From positions 1-64,000 of the forward strand of contig JAYEVK010000219.1 in NCBI GenBank assembly GCA_036346275.1: DNA of 64,000 nucleotides, read 5' to 3'. This DNA comes from Otatea glauca. Lineage: Eukaryota > Streptophyta > Magnoliopsida > Poales > Poaceae. The notes beneath the pieces were generated by a model that was not told where the DNA came from, made no database searches, and saw nothing but the letters and a program-made list of their open reading frames with translations. Every line of letters begins with the position of its first letter. Positions within the stretch are counted from its first letter, which is position 1. Shown here piece after piece: positions 24,257 to 36,984 of this stretch. The translations under genes and the position numbers were made by a program.

Positions 24257-25000
24257 GAAGTTAGTACAAAAGTGTAGTACACAAAGGTCCCTGAAAAGAT
24301 TAACAAGTACAAACATTGCTCTGTTAGATTAGATGGAACCAACAGCTAGCAGGTGAAGAGGGTGAGGAATATGAGCCTTGACCTAAAAAGGAGCTGAAGA
24401 ACAAGAACCGAAGCTACAGTATAGCTATGACGTCCCATATAATTAATTGTCGCCCATCAAATTCAAAGTCAAGTGTGATTATCCAATTTCAGCCTAAACT
24501 ATAAGCACGATCTTTTGCACCACGTATTAGCTGGCCAAAATGATGTGCACAAATGGTGAAATTAAGAGCCGGCACATCATCGATCGCACGTAAAATGGTA
24601 GGCTGATCACCTTTTCGCCATTGTTCACAGAGGCTTTCGCGTACGCGTAGCAGCGTTCATTTCATGTACAAATAAATACAGTTTTGTTAAGGCTGTCAGG
24701 ACCTCACTCTTCAAGGACCTTGAGCTCTGGATTACTAGACATTAATATAATTATATAAAAGTTTAATTAGTGCATAATTGCCAGCTTCTACGTACATAGG
24801 TCCCTGGAAATTCCAGATTAACAATTACAAAGCATGCATATACTACTTTAGAATAGATAGAAGTCCAACAGCTATAGCAGATTAGCATGTGAAGATTATG
24901 AGCCTTGACCTAAAAAGACATGAACAACATGAATATGAATATTATATCAAACCAAGCTGTAGCTAGGTCCCATATAGTTGACGCGCGGCCATCAGTCGAG
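24257..25000. repeat. diverged direct duplication of about 210 bp
   Basis: 24257-24470 and about 24780-25000 share blocks in the same order: aggtccctg, then attaacaa(g/t)tacaaa, ccaacagcta, atgagccttgacctaaaaag (24371 and 24898), and gtcccatata. The offset is about 527 bp. Neither copy has coding potential. Confidence 0.6.
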
Positions 25001-25410
25001 CACATGTTTTACAACACTAGCTAGGAACGCATTCGAGCCACCGCCTGCTACAAACCCTAGTCGTCGGCGCAGACTCCGTTAGTTAATTTGTTGCCCATCC
25101 TCTCTCTTTTCTTTTTCGGTATTCTCGCTCGGTATTGAGCGGGCAGGATCCTTTTCATTTTAGAAGTAATTTAAGTTTTATTTAATTTCTTCTGCTTTTG
25201 TTACTAGATCAATTTTCTAGTTTTGTTTTCTCCAATGAGTTCTCGCTAGATTTCCATTACTCTTCGTGGGTTTTTTTATCATACCGACTCATCTGGACAA
25301 CGATGACGACGCCTATACCAGAGATCAATACTGGTCTGAGTTAGGCGCAGAATAAATCACTTCTAATTTTTTTTTCTAATGAACAATACCACTATAAAGA
25401 TATAGGTTAT

Positions 25411-26303
25411 TGTCGGCGTTTTCGAGAGTGCCGGCAAGTAAATTTGTAAGTCTAGGGGTCGCTGCGTTCCACTCCTGAATGGTTAGACTCGTGAGTCCAA
25501 GATGTATACTGGTTCGGGCTGAAGGTCCCTACTCGATTCGTGTGGTGGTGTTGTATTACTCTTGATGCAGATGATTGCACAAAGTTTTACAAGCGAGAAT
25601 GCCAATGGCTTAGCGAGATGGGTTTGATAGCGCTCTCTCCTCTCGTTCTCGCTCCTCGAATCGTTAGCCCCGCCTCCTTTTATACGAAGGAAGGGCGAGT
25701 TACATCGAGAGTTGGAAGGAAGAGCGAGGTGACCTATGCTAGGAGCTCGGTCCTTCGTCCCGTGGATCGTCGCCACCCGTCTTGCCCGTCTTTGGGTTGG
25801 TAGCCTTGGTGGTCGGGAGGTTAGGTATTCCCGGAAATAGCGACTTGCCCTCTGTGACCCTTGCGAATCGCCGACGCCGAGTGCGTGACGTTGGTGCCGC
25901 TTGGGAGGAGCGCGCTCGTCTTTGTCACGTGATCGTTGATGGAAATGGAAGCTTTGTCTTCGCGATCACCAGATCTTCTTGGGAAGGAGCCACTTGCCCT
26001 TGTATAGTCGCTCTGATTGACCTTATTCGGGGAGTACGTGGCGGTAGACCGATGAGAACCTGACACGCGGCACTCGGCGTTCGTCACCTTGGTTTGGTTG
26101 GAGTCGGGAGATCCCGCCCCGCCAAGAGGGGGTCGGGAGCGCTGTCTGGTCGGATTCGCTTCCCCTGGCCGGTCGGGAGCGGATGCCTTGCGTGGTCTCG
26201 CAGCGATTCGGTTGTGGCGTACGCGGCTGCTACTGTTGGTCGAGATATGCTTGAGGCCGGCTCGCCGCCTTGGGTTGGGGTATCCTTTTATTAGTATTAA
26301 TCG
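25411..26303 (-). mobile_element. solo LTR related to the 15-kb element
   Basis: Starts TGTCGGCGTTTTCG and tracks the LTRs at 28708 and 42805 along its whole length: ccggcaagtaaatttgtaag, ctgaatggttaga, ttacatcgaga, a shared cttgggaagg. No gag or pol adjoins it. On the minus strand it has a TATA box (GTATAAAAGG, about 25678-25687), in the same place as in the full LTRs. Flanks gttat (25406-25410) and attat (26304-26308) are a possible imperfect target duplication; the right end is uncertain to about 30 bp. Confidence 0.75.
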
Positions 26304-27446
26304 ATTATACACATCAAATAGAGATTATTGACAACCTACCTTCCGCTACCCTAATTGTCGACAATTATGACACTGTTGCAAGATGCACAGTCTACAACGA
26401 TGAAGATAAAGAAGTCTAGCATGTTCATCGACTCGGGAACTCAAGGTGTCAGGGTGTTCTTCTAGAATTTTAAATGTAATATTATTGAGTTATTAATATA
26501 AATCAGATGGTTTTCTAAAAAAAAAACTCAAAGTCAAGTGGTTGTCCAGATTCCATTTGCCAATCGATTTTAGGTGCCGGGCGGGCAGGTGAAAAGGCCT
26601 TACAGCCACATGGAAGCAGAGGAACAAATTAGTTAGGGTGGGTGTGGGGCCCTGTAGTTGGTACACTAGCTAGTACTAGTTTTTTTTTCGCCTTCTCTAA
26701 GCTGTGGTACACTAGTACTAGGTTTTTTAGCCGTGGTACATTGGTACTAGCCTTTGAGCTGACATGACTATGTACTCTGCAGTCACGGGATGGTAATGTG
26801 CAATTTTATTATGATTAAGAGTATATGGAGTGAATAGCCAGATGTGATTTTGATTAATTAATAGATGGTGATAAGATGAGTCCACGTGCGGCTCAATGTA
26901 TTTGTGTCCTTCTTGATTTTCTCCGGTTTTAACAAATTATATTAAATAAGAGAATATAAAAGGTGGTTAGTTGTTGCAAAAAGAAAGAAAAAGAGATGAT
27001 TGAGCAATATATTGCATGCATGAGTGATTTTTCTTTTATTTTTTATTCTTTTATTGGTATGACCCATGACTCTTCTTTTTTCCCAAGGCCACCACGATTT
27101 GCTTGTGAGGGTACTATTTTTTAGATGGGTGAGAGAACTAACTGAAATGACAGTCTTGTAATTTTAACGGCAAAAATTTTAGAGAAGGCATGTACTGATG
27201 TACCTCACACAGAGAGAGAGTGTGTAATGTAATAATGCCCTTTTCTATAAGTTTCTGAGTTTTTCTAGATAGTTTAATTTCTGAGTTCTGCTATAAATCG
27301 GTGTGTGTTGCACATATACCAAAATGCTCAAGGTAATAACGTTGATGAAATTGAATAAACCCATAGATGCATCTTTGACCCTTTGGTGGTGGTCCATGTG
27401 AGTAGGTACGATTGCGTTAAGTGCTGTCAGATCTTGCTATCATATA

Positions 27447-27709
27447 CTCCCTCAGTCCGAGCTTATTTGATATATTGTTGGAATGTTTGTTCATAATATA
27501 GTATATATTTTATATTCTAATATAAAATTAGTGTGATGTTTCCTCTATACTCCTAATAAATATACATATCTACTTTATATTTCCTATACACATGCATTGA
27601 GTATACTGTTTAATGATAATAATTAGGGGTAATCTAGTTATTTTTAATATTTTATCGGTTTATGTGCTAAGAAGAAATACGCCTTACAAATTAATTTGGA
27701 CGGAGAGAG
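27447..27709. mobile_element. Stowaway-like MITE
   Basis: 263 bp flanked by TA at 27445-27446 and 27710-27711. Left end CTCCCTCAGTCCGAGCTTAT and inverted right end CTCTCTCCGTCCAAATTAAT are Stowaway terminal repeats. Non-coding, AT-rich centre. Confidence 0.85.
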
Positions 27710-28707
27710 TATTGATATGCTAATTAATTAATCTTTTGATGCGGTGTAAACAATCTCCTCGTGTATGTTTCTGTAAAATCAATGTAATTTCCTCGATCTC
27801 CTATTAGGTCCATAACATTCATGCTTAGAGCAATGAAAGGTAGTAATGTATTATTATGTAGCGAGTGTTTTCCCCCTCTTTTACGTTGTGTAACGTAGCA
27901 TGGCAGGCTTGCAACCACAGTGTCAAATATTCATCACACGCATCAGATTGCGTAAAGTGCTATTGACTTTCCAGAAGCTTAATTGGAGAAACATGCACAT
28001 CCCTCCCTTCTCCATCAAACAGAACACTTCACAAAACAAAACATAGATAAAAATAAAATTAGCCATTTCTTGGAAGCCAAGGGCCTTCTCTCTAATAGTA
28101 GTCAACAAAGCAGTGATCTTCTATGATCAACTATACTATCATAACGATGACCTAAAACATTCTTAATTAGTATAACAATTGTAGGCTTCCATGCCAAGGG
28201 ATCTCAATAAATACTTGCTCTATTTCATAACAAAGGTCAAAAGTCTTGTACGCTTAGCAATGTTATAATTATAGCTAGCTATAGCTATTTTGGACCCTAA
28301 ACGCGTTTGGACCCTAAACGCGAAGCTACGGGTCAATGTTCCACTGTGCATGTTAGCTACAAACAAGATAGCTAGTGATAATTCGCTATATATCGTAGCT
28401 TGTAGCTAGCGATAGCTCACGCTATCCTATATAGGTACCCACAGGCTAAAACATTGTGCTTATTTTGAAATCCAATATTCTGGAAGAGTCGATGCATCTC
28501 TTATAAAGTGAACTATGAGAAACATAGTAAAATACCTCCTTTCGCCCTTTTTCAATAATCTATTTCTTAGTGATTAAGTACTTGTTGTTAAGAACATTAT
28601 GAACTAGTTATCGATTATGGTCTTTGATATGTATTAGCATGTTTGTTGATTCCAGACTTGACTTATATTCTTATTACAAAAATATTAATACCTTCTAAAG
28701 GACCATG

Positions 28708-29767
28708 TGCCGGCGTTTGGCCGGCAAGTAAATTTATAAGTCTAAGGGTCATGCATGCGTTCCGCTCCCTGAATGGTTAGACCACGAGTCAAGATGTATC
28801 TTGGTTCGGGCCAAGGTCCCTACTCCATTAAGTGCGTTGGTATTGTATTCATCAGGGTGCGGATGATCGCACCGAGTTTTTTACAAGCGAGAGGTGGAGC
28901 CTCAACACTAGAATGATCTAAACTTCGCCTCGGAAGGAGAAGAAAAAGAAGAAGAGGAAGAAGAGGAAAAAGCTCTCCTGTAGCTCTTACTCCTTTTTCC
29001 TGTTAGGAGGTTCTGCCTCCTTTTATTCAATCTGAAAGGCAGGTTACATCGAGAATTGGCGAAGTGCGAGCGAGCTACTTTAGGGGCTTGATCTTGCCCG
29101 CCGCTCCGCCAATCGCTCCTTGGCCGTGGTCGCTTGCTCGCCGACCGTCGCCGCCCGAGCCTATCTTTGGGTCGGTGGTCTAGCGGGTCGAGTGGTTAGG
29201 TAATCCTCCGGAAGTGGCGTAGTTGCTCTGTGATCCATGTGGGTGCTGACGTAGTCGCGTGTGACGTTGGAGTTGCCTCGGGAGAGCGTGTCCTTGCACT
29301 GTGGGTGGGTGGTGATGGGACGAGAGGCGTGGCGCAGCTTATCAAATCGTCTTGGGAAGGGACCACCGCCCTCGCCGATCCACTTGAATGACCGTTCGTG
29401 GGGCACGTGGCCTTAGGTTGACACGGGACTCCGGCGCGGACGCGGCTTCGAAGTCGGAGTCGCGGGATCCTGGCCCCACTGCGGGGTCGGGAACCTCGCT
29501 GAGTCGAGCCGCGGGATCCCGCCCCGCCGCGGGGGTCGGGGAACCTCGCTGAAGTCGGAGCCGGGGATCCGTCCCCCACGCGGGTCGGGAACCTCTTTGA
29601 GTCGAGTCGGGACCGGTCGGGAATGGTCTCCTGAATGGTCTCGTAGGCATTTGGGTAGCAGGCGGGACGGGCTGTTAGGCTGGGCCGTATTCGAGGCCGC
29701 CGCTTGCGCTCTGGGCTTTGCTTGTTGCAATTGGGCGTTGGTGCACCTGCTTTATGAGTATTCGCCA
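28708..29767 (-). repeat. 3' LTR of the 15-kb element
   Basis: 1060 bp. On the minus strand it starts TGGCGAATACTC and ends CGCCGGCA. A TATA-like AATAAAAGG lies at about 29017-29027. It differs from the other LTR by substitutions and many 1-3 bp indels. Confidence 0.95.
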
Positions 29768-30784
29768 AGAGCCTCGAACCTCCAATCGAGTTGGCGGACT
29801 CGGATTGGGGTTGAGCTTGATGGATCCGTTCAACTAGGTGGGCCAACGGGCCTACGCGATTTGCGGGCGTGCCTCAACGCATCCGACGCTCGCCTCGGGA
29901 TTACGTTCGAGGTATGCGAACGCGGGAGCCTCTTAATTGCTTTGTTGTGCGCGCGCGCACGCTAGGTGTGTTTTTGCTCGTTCGTCTTCTTGACCGCTTG
30001 GTTCCGGTGGTGGTAACCGTTTTTCTCTCGGCGGCCATTTATTCCTGAGTCGCTTGATCTTCCTTGAATGGGTATATAAGGGCGCCACAGGTTGCTCGGA
30101 GGCAGACTCTTAGACGAGACTCCTTTCCTTCTTGAAATGTGTTCAAGACACCCTTTAGTCTTGATTTGGTGATGACATCGTGGTGGAAGAGGAAGACCCT
30201 TTGAACGAGCTTTGGGTTGAATATGATCAGCGATAGCCGAACTCCCAAAGAGAGAAGAAGTAGCTCGCGACGTTCTTCGCCGCTGGACGCTTACTTCGTG
30301 CGATCCCGAGGCTTGGAGTGGCAAGGGGCCTCCTAGAGGCAATGGCGCGAGGGCGCTGACATTGCGAGGGCGCGTCGATGTCGCTGAGCAGCGGCGGCAG
30401 CATGCCATTCCATGGCTGTGGCTTCAGCCTTGACGACCGTGCAAGGGCCTACCAAGAAGTCATCTCCAATGACCTCAGTCCACCGACCCCAGTGCATCCC
30501 GTCGGCCGAGCAAGGGCCTACCGTCGCGTTATTGTAGGGAGTTTTAGAGTCCAGGTGTAGATAGAGAGTCTTGCGTGTGCCTCATGTAAAGTGGTGTAAA
30601 GTTTTGAGCTCTTGGCTTTTTAATGAAATCCTTTTTTTCTCTCTATGAATGACTTCGTGAAGGAGTTAGCCGCTTGTTTCGCTTTGATCACGGCGCTAGA
30701 AAGTTCGCGATCGGTTCGAGTGGTCGGACGTGCGAACTCGCGGTTTGTTCCTCAAGAAATCTTCCTTTGCTCGTTTGGCGCCGT

Positions 30785-32330
30785 AGCTAATCGGTGCCTT
30801 GGTCGGCAGGATGAGCGGATGCCTTCGGAGTTTTAGTGCCCGAGTGCCTTGGTCGGCAAGGACGACCGGATGCCTCCACGAGGTTCCAGTGTCCGAGTGC
30901 TCGCTTAACGTCGTAGTGGGACGCCGCCTTAGTCGGCAAGGCGACGCACGGATGCCTCGCGAGGTTCCGGCGTCCGAGTGCCTTGGTCGGTAAGACGACG
31001 GATGCCTCCACGAGGTTCCAGTGTCCGAGTGCTCGCTTAACGTCGTGGCCGGACGCCGCTTAGTCGGCAAGGACGGCCGGATGCCTCCGCGAGGTTCCGG
31101 CGTCCGAGTGCCTTGGTCGGTAAGGACGACCGGATGCCTCCGCCGAGGTTCCGGTGTCCGAGTGCCTTGGTCGCAAGGACGGCCGGATGCCTCCGCGAGG
31201 TTCCGATGCCCGAGTGCCTTGGTCGGCAAGGATGACCGGATGCCTCCGCGAGGTTCCGGTGTCCGAGTGCCTTGGTCGACAAGGACGGCCGGATGCCTCC
31301 GCGAGGTTCCGGTGCCCGAGTGCTCGTTAACGTCGTAGCCGGACGCCGCCTTAGTCGGCAGGACGGCCGGATGCCTCCGCGAGGTTCCGGTGTCCGAGTG
31401 CCTTGGTCGGCAAGGACGCACCGGATGCTCTCCGCGAGGTTCCGGTGCCGAGTGCTCGCTTAACGTCGAGCTGGACGCCGCTTTAGTCGGCAGGACGGCC
31501 GGATGCTCCGCGAGGTTCCGATGTCCGAGTGCCTTGGTCGGCAGGACGCCCGGATGCCTCCGCGAGGTTCCGGTGTCCGAGTGCCTTGGTCGGCAAGGAC
31601 GACCGGATGCCTCGCGAGGTTCCGGTGTCCGAGTGCCTTGGTCGGCAGGGACGATCGGATGCCTCCGCGAGGTTCCGGTGTCCAAAGTGCCTGGTCGGCA
31701 AGGACGACCGGATGCCTCCGCGAGGTTCCGGTGCCCGAGTGCTCGCTTAACGTCGTAGCCGGACGCCGCCTTAGTCGGCAGACGGCCGGATGCCTCCGCG
31801 AGGTTCCGGTGTCCGAGTGCCTTGGTCGGCAAGGACGACCGGATGCCTCCGCGAGGTTCCGGTGCCCGAGTGCTCGCTTAACGCCGTAGTGGGACGCCGC
31901 CTTAGTCGGCAAGGGCGGCGGATGCCTCCGCTGAGGTTCCGGCGTCAAAGTGCCTTGGTCGGCAAGGACGACCGGATGCCTCCGCGAGGTTCCGTGTCCG
32001 AGTGCCTTGGTCGGACAGGACGACCGGATGCCTCCGCGAGGTTCCGGTGTCCGAGTGCCTTGGTCGGCAGGACGACCGGATGCCTCTCGCGAGGTTCCGA
32101 TGCCCGAAAGTGCTCGCTTAACGTCGTAGCCGACGCCGCCTTAGCCGGCAAGGACGACCGGATGCCTCCGCGAGGTTCCGATGTCCGAGTGCCTTGGTCG
32201 GCAGAGCGATCACCGGATGCCTCGCGAGGTTCCGATGTCCGAGTGCCTTGGTCGGCAAGGACGCCGGATGCCTCCGCGAGGTTCCGTGTCCGAAAGTGCT
32301 CGTTAACGTCGTGGTAGGGACGCGGTATCC
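30785..32330 (+). repeat. compound tandem array of 53-bp and 80-bp units
   Basis: The A unit is about 53 bp (gatgcctccgcgaggttccg, then gtgtccgagtgccttggtcg, then gcaaggacgaccg). The B unit is about 80 bp: it shares the start but switches to gtgctcgcttaacgtcgtag and a diverged second half. B junctions (tgctcg(c)ttaac) fall near 30900, 31031, 31321, 31453, 31741, 31871, 32110 and 32298. The spacing gives B+A, B+4A, B+A, B+4A, B+A, B+3A, B+2A, so the first part has a higher-order period of about 420 bp. It lies inside the retrotransposon, between the 3' LTR and the antisense ORF promoter. Confidence 0.95.
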
Positions 32331-33097
32331 ATCCCTAGTCCCGTCCGTGAGGGAAGCTGCGAGAGGAGTAGCCGCCGCCTATCCACAAGTTTACCCCATC
32401 CGCAGTGTGGGACACGGAGGTGGCGAGCGACGCTTACTGCGTTGGTTTGAACGCCGTGCTCTTGGAGCTAGTAACGGTAGTCCGAGTGGGTCTGGGAGGT
32501 CTCGCCAAGGGGACCCTTCCGAGCGACGGTCCCAGAGTAGGGTGTCCTGGCCCGCTGTGGGGCGACCCATAAGAAACCTTTCTTTACTCAATCAGATGGA
32601 CCACGGGTCGTCACCGACCTAGAGCACCGGTAGGTGTCGCTCATCGATGAGCTCCGGAGAGTGTGAAGTATGGTCTCGGACGCGAGTAGAGGTGGCTGGT
32701 CGTCACCGACCCAACCGGACCCCGTGGGCTCACCTCGTGACTTGCCCTCGCTCTGTTTACTGGGCGGCCTAACGCCCATCCGGTGGGTTAGGCCTTTTGA
32801 ACCCACTGACTTTGCCATTGGCCTCGCGCAAGCCACAAAGCTTTTTGCCATCTTGGGACCGCAGCGCCCAATGGGCCTCTCGCCGCCGGAACAACCGTCC
32901 GGCCAAAAGGCGGAGACCAAGAGGTAACAGGACACGCTGCTGTTCGGGCGGCGTCTTTATGACTCGCAACCCGACGCGAGCGAGATTAAATGCGAGTGGA
33001 ATTGGAACGGAGTTACGGTAGCGCGCGTGATGTGGCGAGGGCGGACGCGACGATTCGCTCGAGGAGGCGTCCGTTCGGTCGGCGGCCCTTCGCCTCC

Positions 33098-33105
33098 TAT
33101 AAGTA
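33098..33105 (+). promoter_or_regulatory. TATA box for the antisense ORF
   Basis: tataagta within a GC-rich region, about 130 bp before the ATG at 33235, on the strand opposite to gag-pol. A second plus-strand TATA-like tatataag lies at 30073-30080, before the repeat array. Confidence 0.5.
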
Positions 33106-33234
33106 CGTTGTTGGGGTGCCTCGGTAGCCACGCTTTCGCCTTCTTCGCCTCTCCGCCCCTAAAGCAAGAAAACGCTGAGAGCGAGAAGGAAACCTCACCC
33201 TCTTCTTCTCACCTTTCCGTCGCTTCCCGCGAAG

Positions 33235-36172
33235 ATGTCGTGGACGGAGTGCTCCGCGACAGGAGAGAGTCGCGCTTCCGCCTAGTGAAGAAGGGCTTCC
33301 TCCCGCGCAGAGGCACCTCCTGGTCGGAGAGTGCCGACCGGGCCGTTATCCGGCGCCGCAGAAGCGACGAGGTTGTGGTCCCGCCTCGTTTTTGAGGCCT
33401 TGGCTCGCCCGCCCGCCCACCCTTTCGTCCAGGGCTTCTTTTCCATTACAAGGTGGAGGTGCACCACCTCAACCCTAACGAGGTCCTTCACACGCCATTT
33501 TCATTACCCGTCGCGAGGCCTTCTTAGGATTGAGCCGCATTAGGTATTGTGCCGCACTTCTTCCAGCGAGGCTTTGGAAAGACAGTAGTCGACGCGACGG
33601 CGCCATGGGCGGCTCGGCCCTCGGCTCGAACGGGCGGAGCTCCAGTACTGGACATCAAGCTGCCGTCCTCTAACAAGGGATGGCGCTCCGAATGGATCTA
33701 TGTCCGGAGCGTTGAAAACAATGCCCCTGTGCTTTCTCGCGAGCCTCACTGTTGCGGTGGAGCAATGGACCTGGGGCGAGAAGAGGAAAGAACAAGGTGG
33801 CCCCGATCGTGGAGAGATCGGGGCTCGAGGAAACGGGTCGACCAGGGGATGTTGTCGTGCGCCTTCATGAGGATGCGCGTGCTGACCCCTCGCACTCGCC
33901 GCACCCCATGTTCCAAATATGAGGGGCCGTCCGACCGGGCAAGGATGGAGGTGGCCGAGTTGGCGGCGTCGAGGTGGAGGCAGGGTGGCGGCGATTATCG
34001 GAGGAAGCGCCACGGTGGCATGGCGCCACCCGGGGCCTTCGTCGGCTCATCCCCAAATCGGTGAGTTTGTGGGATTTTTCTTCGCTTCTTTCTTCTTCGC
34101 TCTTAGCGTCGACCCGATCGGTCGTTTTGTATCCTCTAGGGGCTCGAGGCATGTCCTCCCGCACCGCTCCCGGGAGAAAGAACGAGGCGCCTCTCAAGAC
34201 CGCCGAGGCCGATTCCATAAAAGGCGAAGGAGGAGAGGAGGAAGAAGAAGCGAAAGGAGCGCGGCAAGGCACGCGTGCGAGGACGTGATCGAGTCCACCG
34301 CGGTGGGACGACTTCTACCGATAGTGGGGAGCTTCCCGACTACACGCATTCCTTCCCGACCCCCGGTGAGTGGTGGCTCGAGAGTTGGCCCGACAAGAGA
34401 GCCCGCGGCCGCGATCCCTCAGCGAGTGGCGATCTGCGGCGCAGCTTGTCGACGCCTCGATCGGTGGTAGCCGGAAGCGCCACCGACCGCGCCTTGGTGG
34501 GGGCCGACGAAGAGAGCGCGTGCACGCGCCTCCTCCCGCTCGAGAAGTATTTCTTCCTTCACTGGAACATTTTTGTAGAAAAGCCGCTCGGGTGACTTTT
34601 AAATATCGTGGACGTGCAGCGCGCTTACACGGGCGTGATTTGAGGCGGCTGCACCACTTCTCAAGTGGCGTCACGGCGGCTCGGTGGTACCGACCAGTCG
34701 GCGCTTACGAGCACGCGATCAGACGCCCTCCTTTGAGGAGGAGAGATCGAGGCGGCGAAGAGCTCCGCCCCGCCGCCGACGCCGCCGGCCGACGCGAGGG
34801 TCTTCCCAGAGGAGGGGACGGCGACGCCGGCTAGCCATTGCGCCGATCGAAGGGCGCCTGGCGGAAGAGTGGAGCGATCGCTGACTCCACCGGCGGCCGG
34901 CCGAGATAGTGCCGCCGGAGTGGTGGCGTAGGCCCGCGTCCGCCGGCCGGCGCGCGATGATGCGAGCGTCCGACCCCGCCCCAAGGGGCTCCAGAGGGCC
35001 GACTTCTTCGCCCGCCATGGCGCTCGTCGGGCGCCTCCCTCCGGAAGCGAGCAGGCGAAGGTCGCTGCCGGATGTGGCCCTGTGGCGGGATCCATGGACC
35101 CTACCGAGGAGCGAGATTGGGCCGCCCTTGGCTAGGCACCACGGCTGCGGAGGAGGAGATAGGGTGATCCATAAGGGTCGACCCTAGCCTTAGAGTCTTC
35201 AAACAGGCGCTGGAGGTGATGGTCGGGGGATTCAACCCGTAAGTTTGGTAAGGCGAGCGAAGGAGTCGACTGTAACTCTCGATATGTTTTCGCGGTTGTG
35301 AAATGTACGTGTTGTGCAAAGATTTGCGGGCCCGCTCGAGCGCCAAAGCCAGCTCCTTCGCCGCCGGATGCTCGGTGGCGGCCGCAGATGGAAGAAAGTG
35401 GTTCGGCTGCGGCTTGAGTTTCGTCTTGCCCAAGAGGCTTTGAACATTGGGCGGACGGAGGCGAAAAACTCCGCCTAGAGTGGAGGAGGCCTCAAAGGCC
35501 CTTACGACGCAGCGCCTTGGGGCCGAGGCCTTGAGGGCAAGGTGGCGGAGCTTGAATCCTCCTGGCGGAGGTCACCGAGGCCAAGGACGCCGCCGCCCAC
35601 ACGGCGAGTGGTGGCACAAAGCGACTCATCTGCGGTCGGGCAGGATCGGGCCGGAGGACGCTGAACAAGCCGGCCCAGCAGGAGGCTGTTCGGAGGCGCT
35701 TCCTTGAGGACGCCCTCACGAGAGTCTCGGAGGGAAGTCGGCGACTGATCGACTCTGATCGGTAAGTGTCTCAACTCCTCCATTGATTGCTTCGGTAGGG
35801 GTGACCCGTAGAGGGAACTTATCTGGAGACGCCGAAAACTTCATGATGCGAGAAAAACCCGAGCGCCGCCATGGAGGCTCGAATGCTGGCGGAGACCGCG
35901 ACGTGGCGATATCGCGGGGACAAGGCTCGGCGCCGAGGGTCTCCGAGGATGGTAGGGCCGAGATGGGCGCCGAATCGAAGCCTTGGAGGGCGGCCAGAGG
36001 TTCGCGCCCAAGTCTTGGGCATGTGGCGTGCCCGAGCGCACTTGCCTCGCTTGGCCCGAGTGCCGGGCTTGTGGAGGCGGCTGTGATTGCGGGCGCAATA
36101 CTGGAGCTCATTCGTCAGATCGTCAACACCGCCTCGCACTATGACGATGACGACCTCGAAGATGGTGAGTAG
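33235..36172 (+). pseudogene. antisense ORF of the retrotransposon (Transposase_28-like)
   Basis: This coding region runs opposite to gag-pol. Start ATG at 33235 (MSWTECSATG), 130 bp after a TATA box. Near 33440-33520 a frame reads HYKVEVHHLNPNEVLHTPF, and 33640-33720 reads DIKLPSSNKGWRSEWIYVRS; both match the plant 'putative gypsy type transposon' domain (Transposase_28) seen in extra ORFs of Tat-lineage elements. An Ala/Arg/Glu-rich part follows, and the last frame ends AILELIRQIVNTASHY then an acidic tail, with a stop at 36170-36172. Single-base frameshifts, for example near 33290, 33420 and 33525, break it. Its function in the family is unknown; introns cannot be excluded. Confidence 0.65.
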
Positions 36173-36544
36173 CGGCATCGCCGGAACGGACCGACGACGA
36201 GGTCGGCTGTGTTCGAGCTCTGTGTCGAGCCGCATGCTCGGAGATCGCCGACCACGCCCCGGCTCGAGGTCGCCTCAAGATGCAGTCCTCCTCCTCCGCG
36301 CTGGGCCGGCCACCAAGAAGAAGAGGAAGAAAGAAGCCCCTTTTTTTTCTTGCAAAGATCTGTTGTGTAAACGATCGTAAGTAATTGTAGCTCGGTTTGC
36401 CTCTTTGCTCTCCTTTGTGTTTGGTTTGACCGACCATAGCCTCAAGGACCACGGGTCGCCATGTCGTAGGTCAGTCAATTTGAGAGGGCCAAGAGGATAG
36501 GAGTCTTGTTTATGCGGTAGTTACGCGCGACTCATGGGGGTTCG

Positions 36545-36892
36545 AGTGTTCCCGACGGCCAAGGGTTTTTCCACTCGGGCACTTCCTTCTTCGCAAAGTG
36601 CTACTTAGCAACCATAGCCCTGGGCGAGGGGTAGCCGGCGCTCGGGTCGAGAGGGTTATGGCTGGGATAGACTCTGTGACTAGTCGGGTCACCGACCACA
36701 TGAGTACGTGAGTTAGCGAGTTCGTGTGGGGAAGATTGTTCCCAATCGACGTAAGGTCATCCCACTCGGTGCTTCCTTCTTCCGCGGAGTGCTCTTTGGG
36801 CAACCATAGCCACCGGGCGAGGTCGTAGCACTCGGTCGAGAGGGTTACCGCCGGGATAGACCTGCGTGGTCTACTGGGTCACCGACCAGCAT
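36545..36892. repeat. two-copy tandem repeat, about 190-bp unit
   Basis: 36545-36700 and 36735-36892 share acttccttcttc/gcttccttcttc (36581, 36771), gcaaccatagcc, gagagggtta, gggatagac and gggtcaccgacca in order, offset 190-191 bp. The repeat lies between the ends of pol and the antisense ORF. Confidence 0.75.
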
Positions 36893-36984
36893 GGACACCA
36901 TCCGAGCGGCTCAACGGGCGCCACGGCACCCGAGAGTCGTCACCGTGGCATACCAGTGCTCGGTTGGGAGAAAGGTAAAGACTT

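Noticed and set aside
30696..31832. 378-codon minus-strand ORF with repeated GHRNLAEASGRP
   Set aside because: It is read through the tandem array; unit lengths of 53 and 80 bp are not multiples of three and several other frames are equally open. No independent sign of coding.
33540..36380. Many overlapping 70-180 codon ORFs on both strands as separate genes
   Set aside because: GC-rich retrotransposon DNA is open in many frames by chance; only the plus-strand set with Transposase_28-like blocks is supported.
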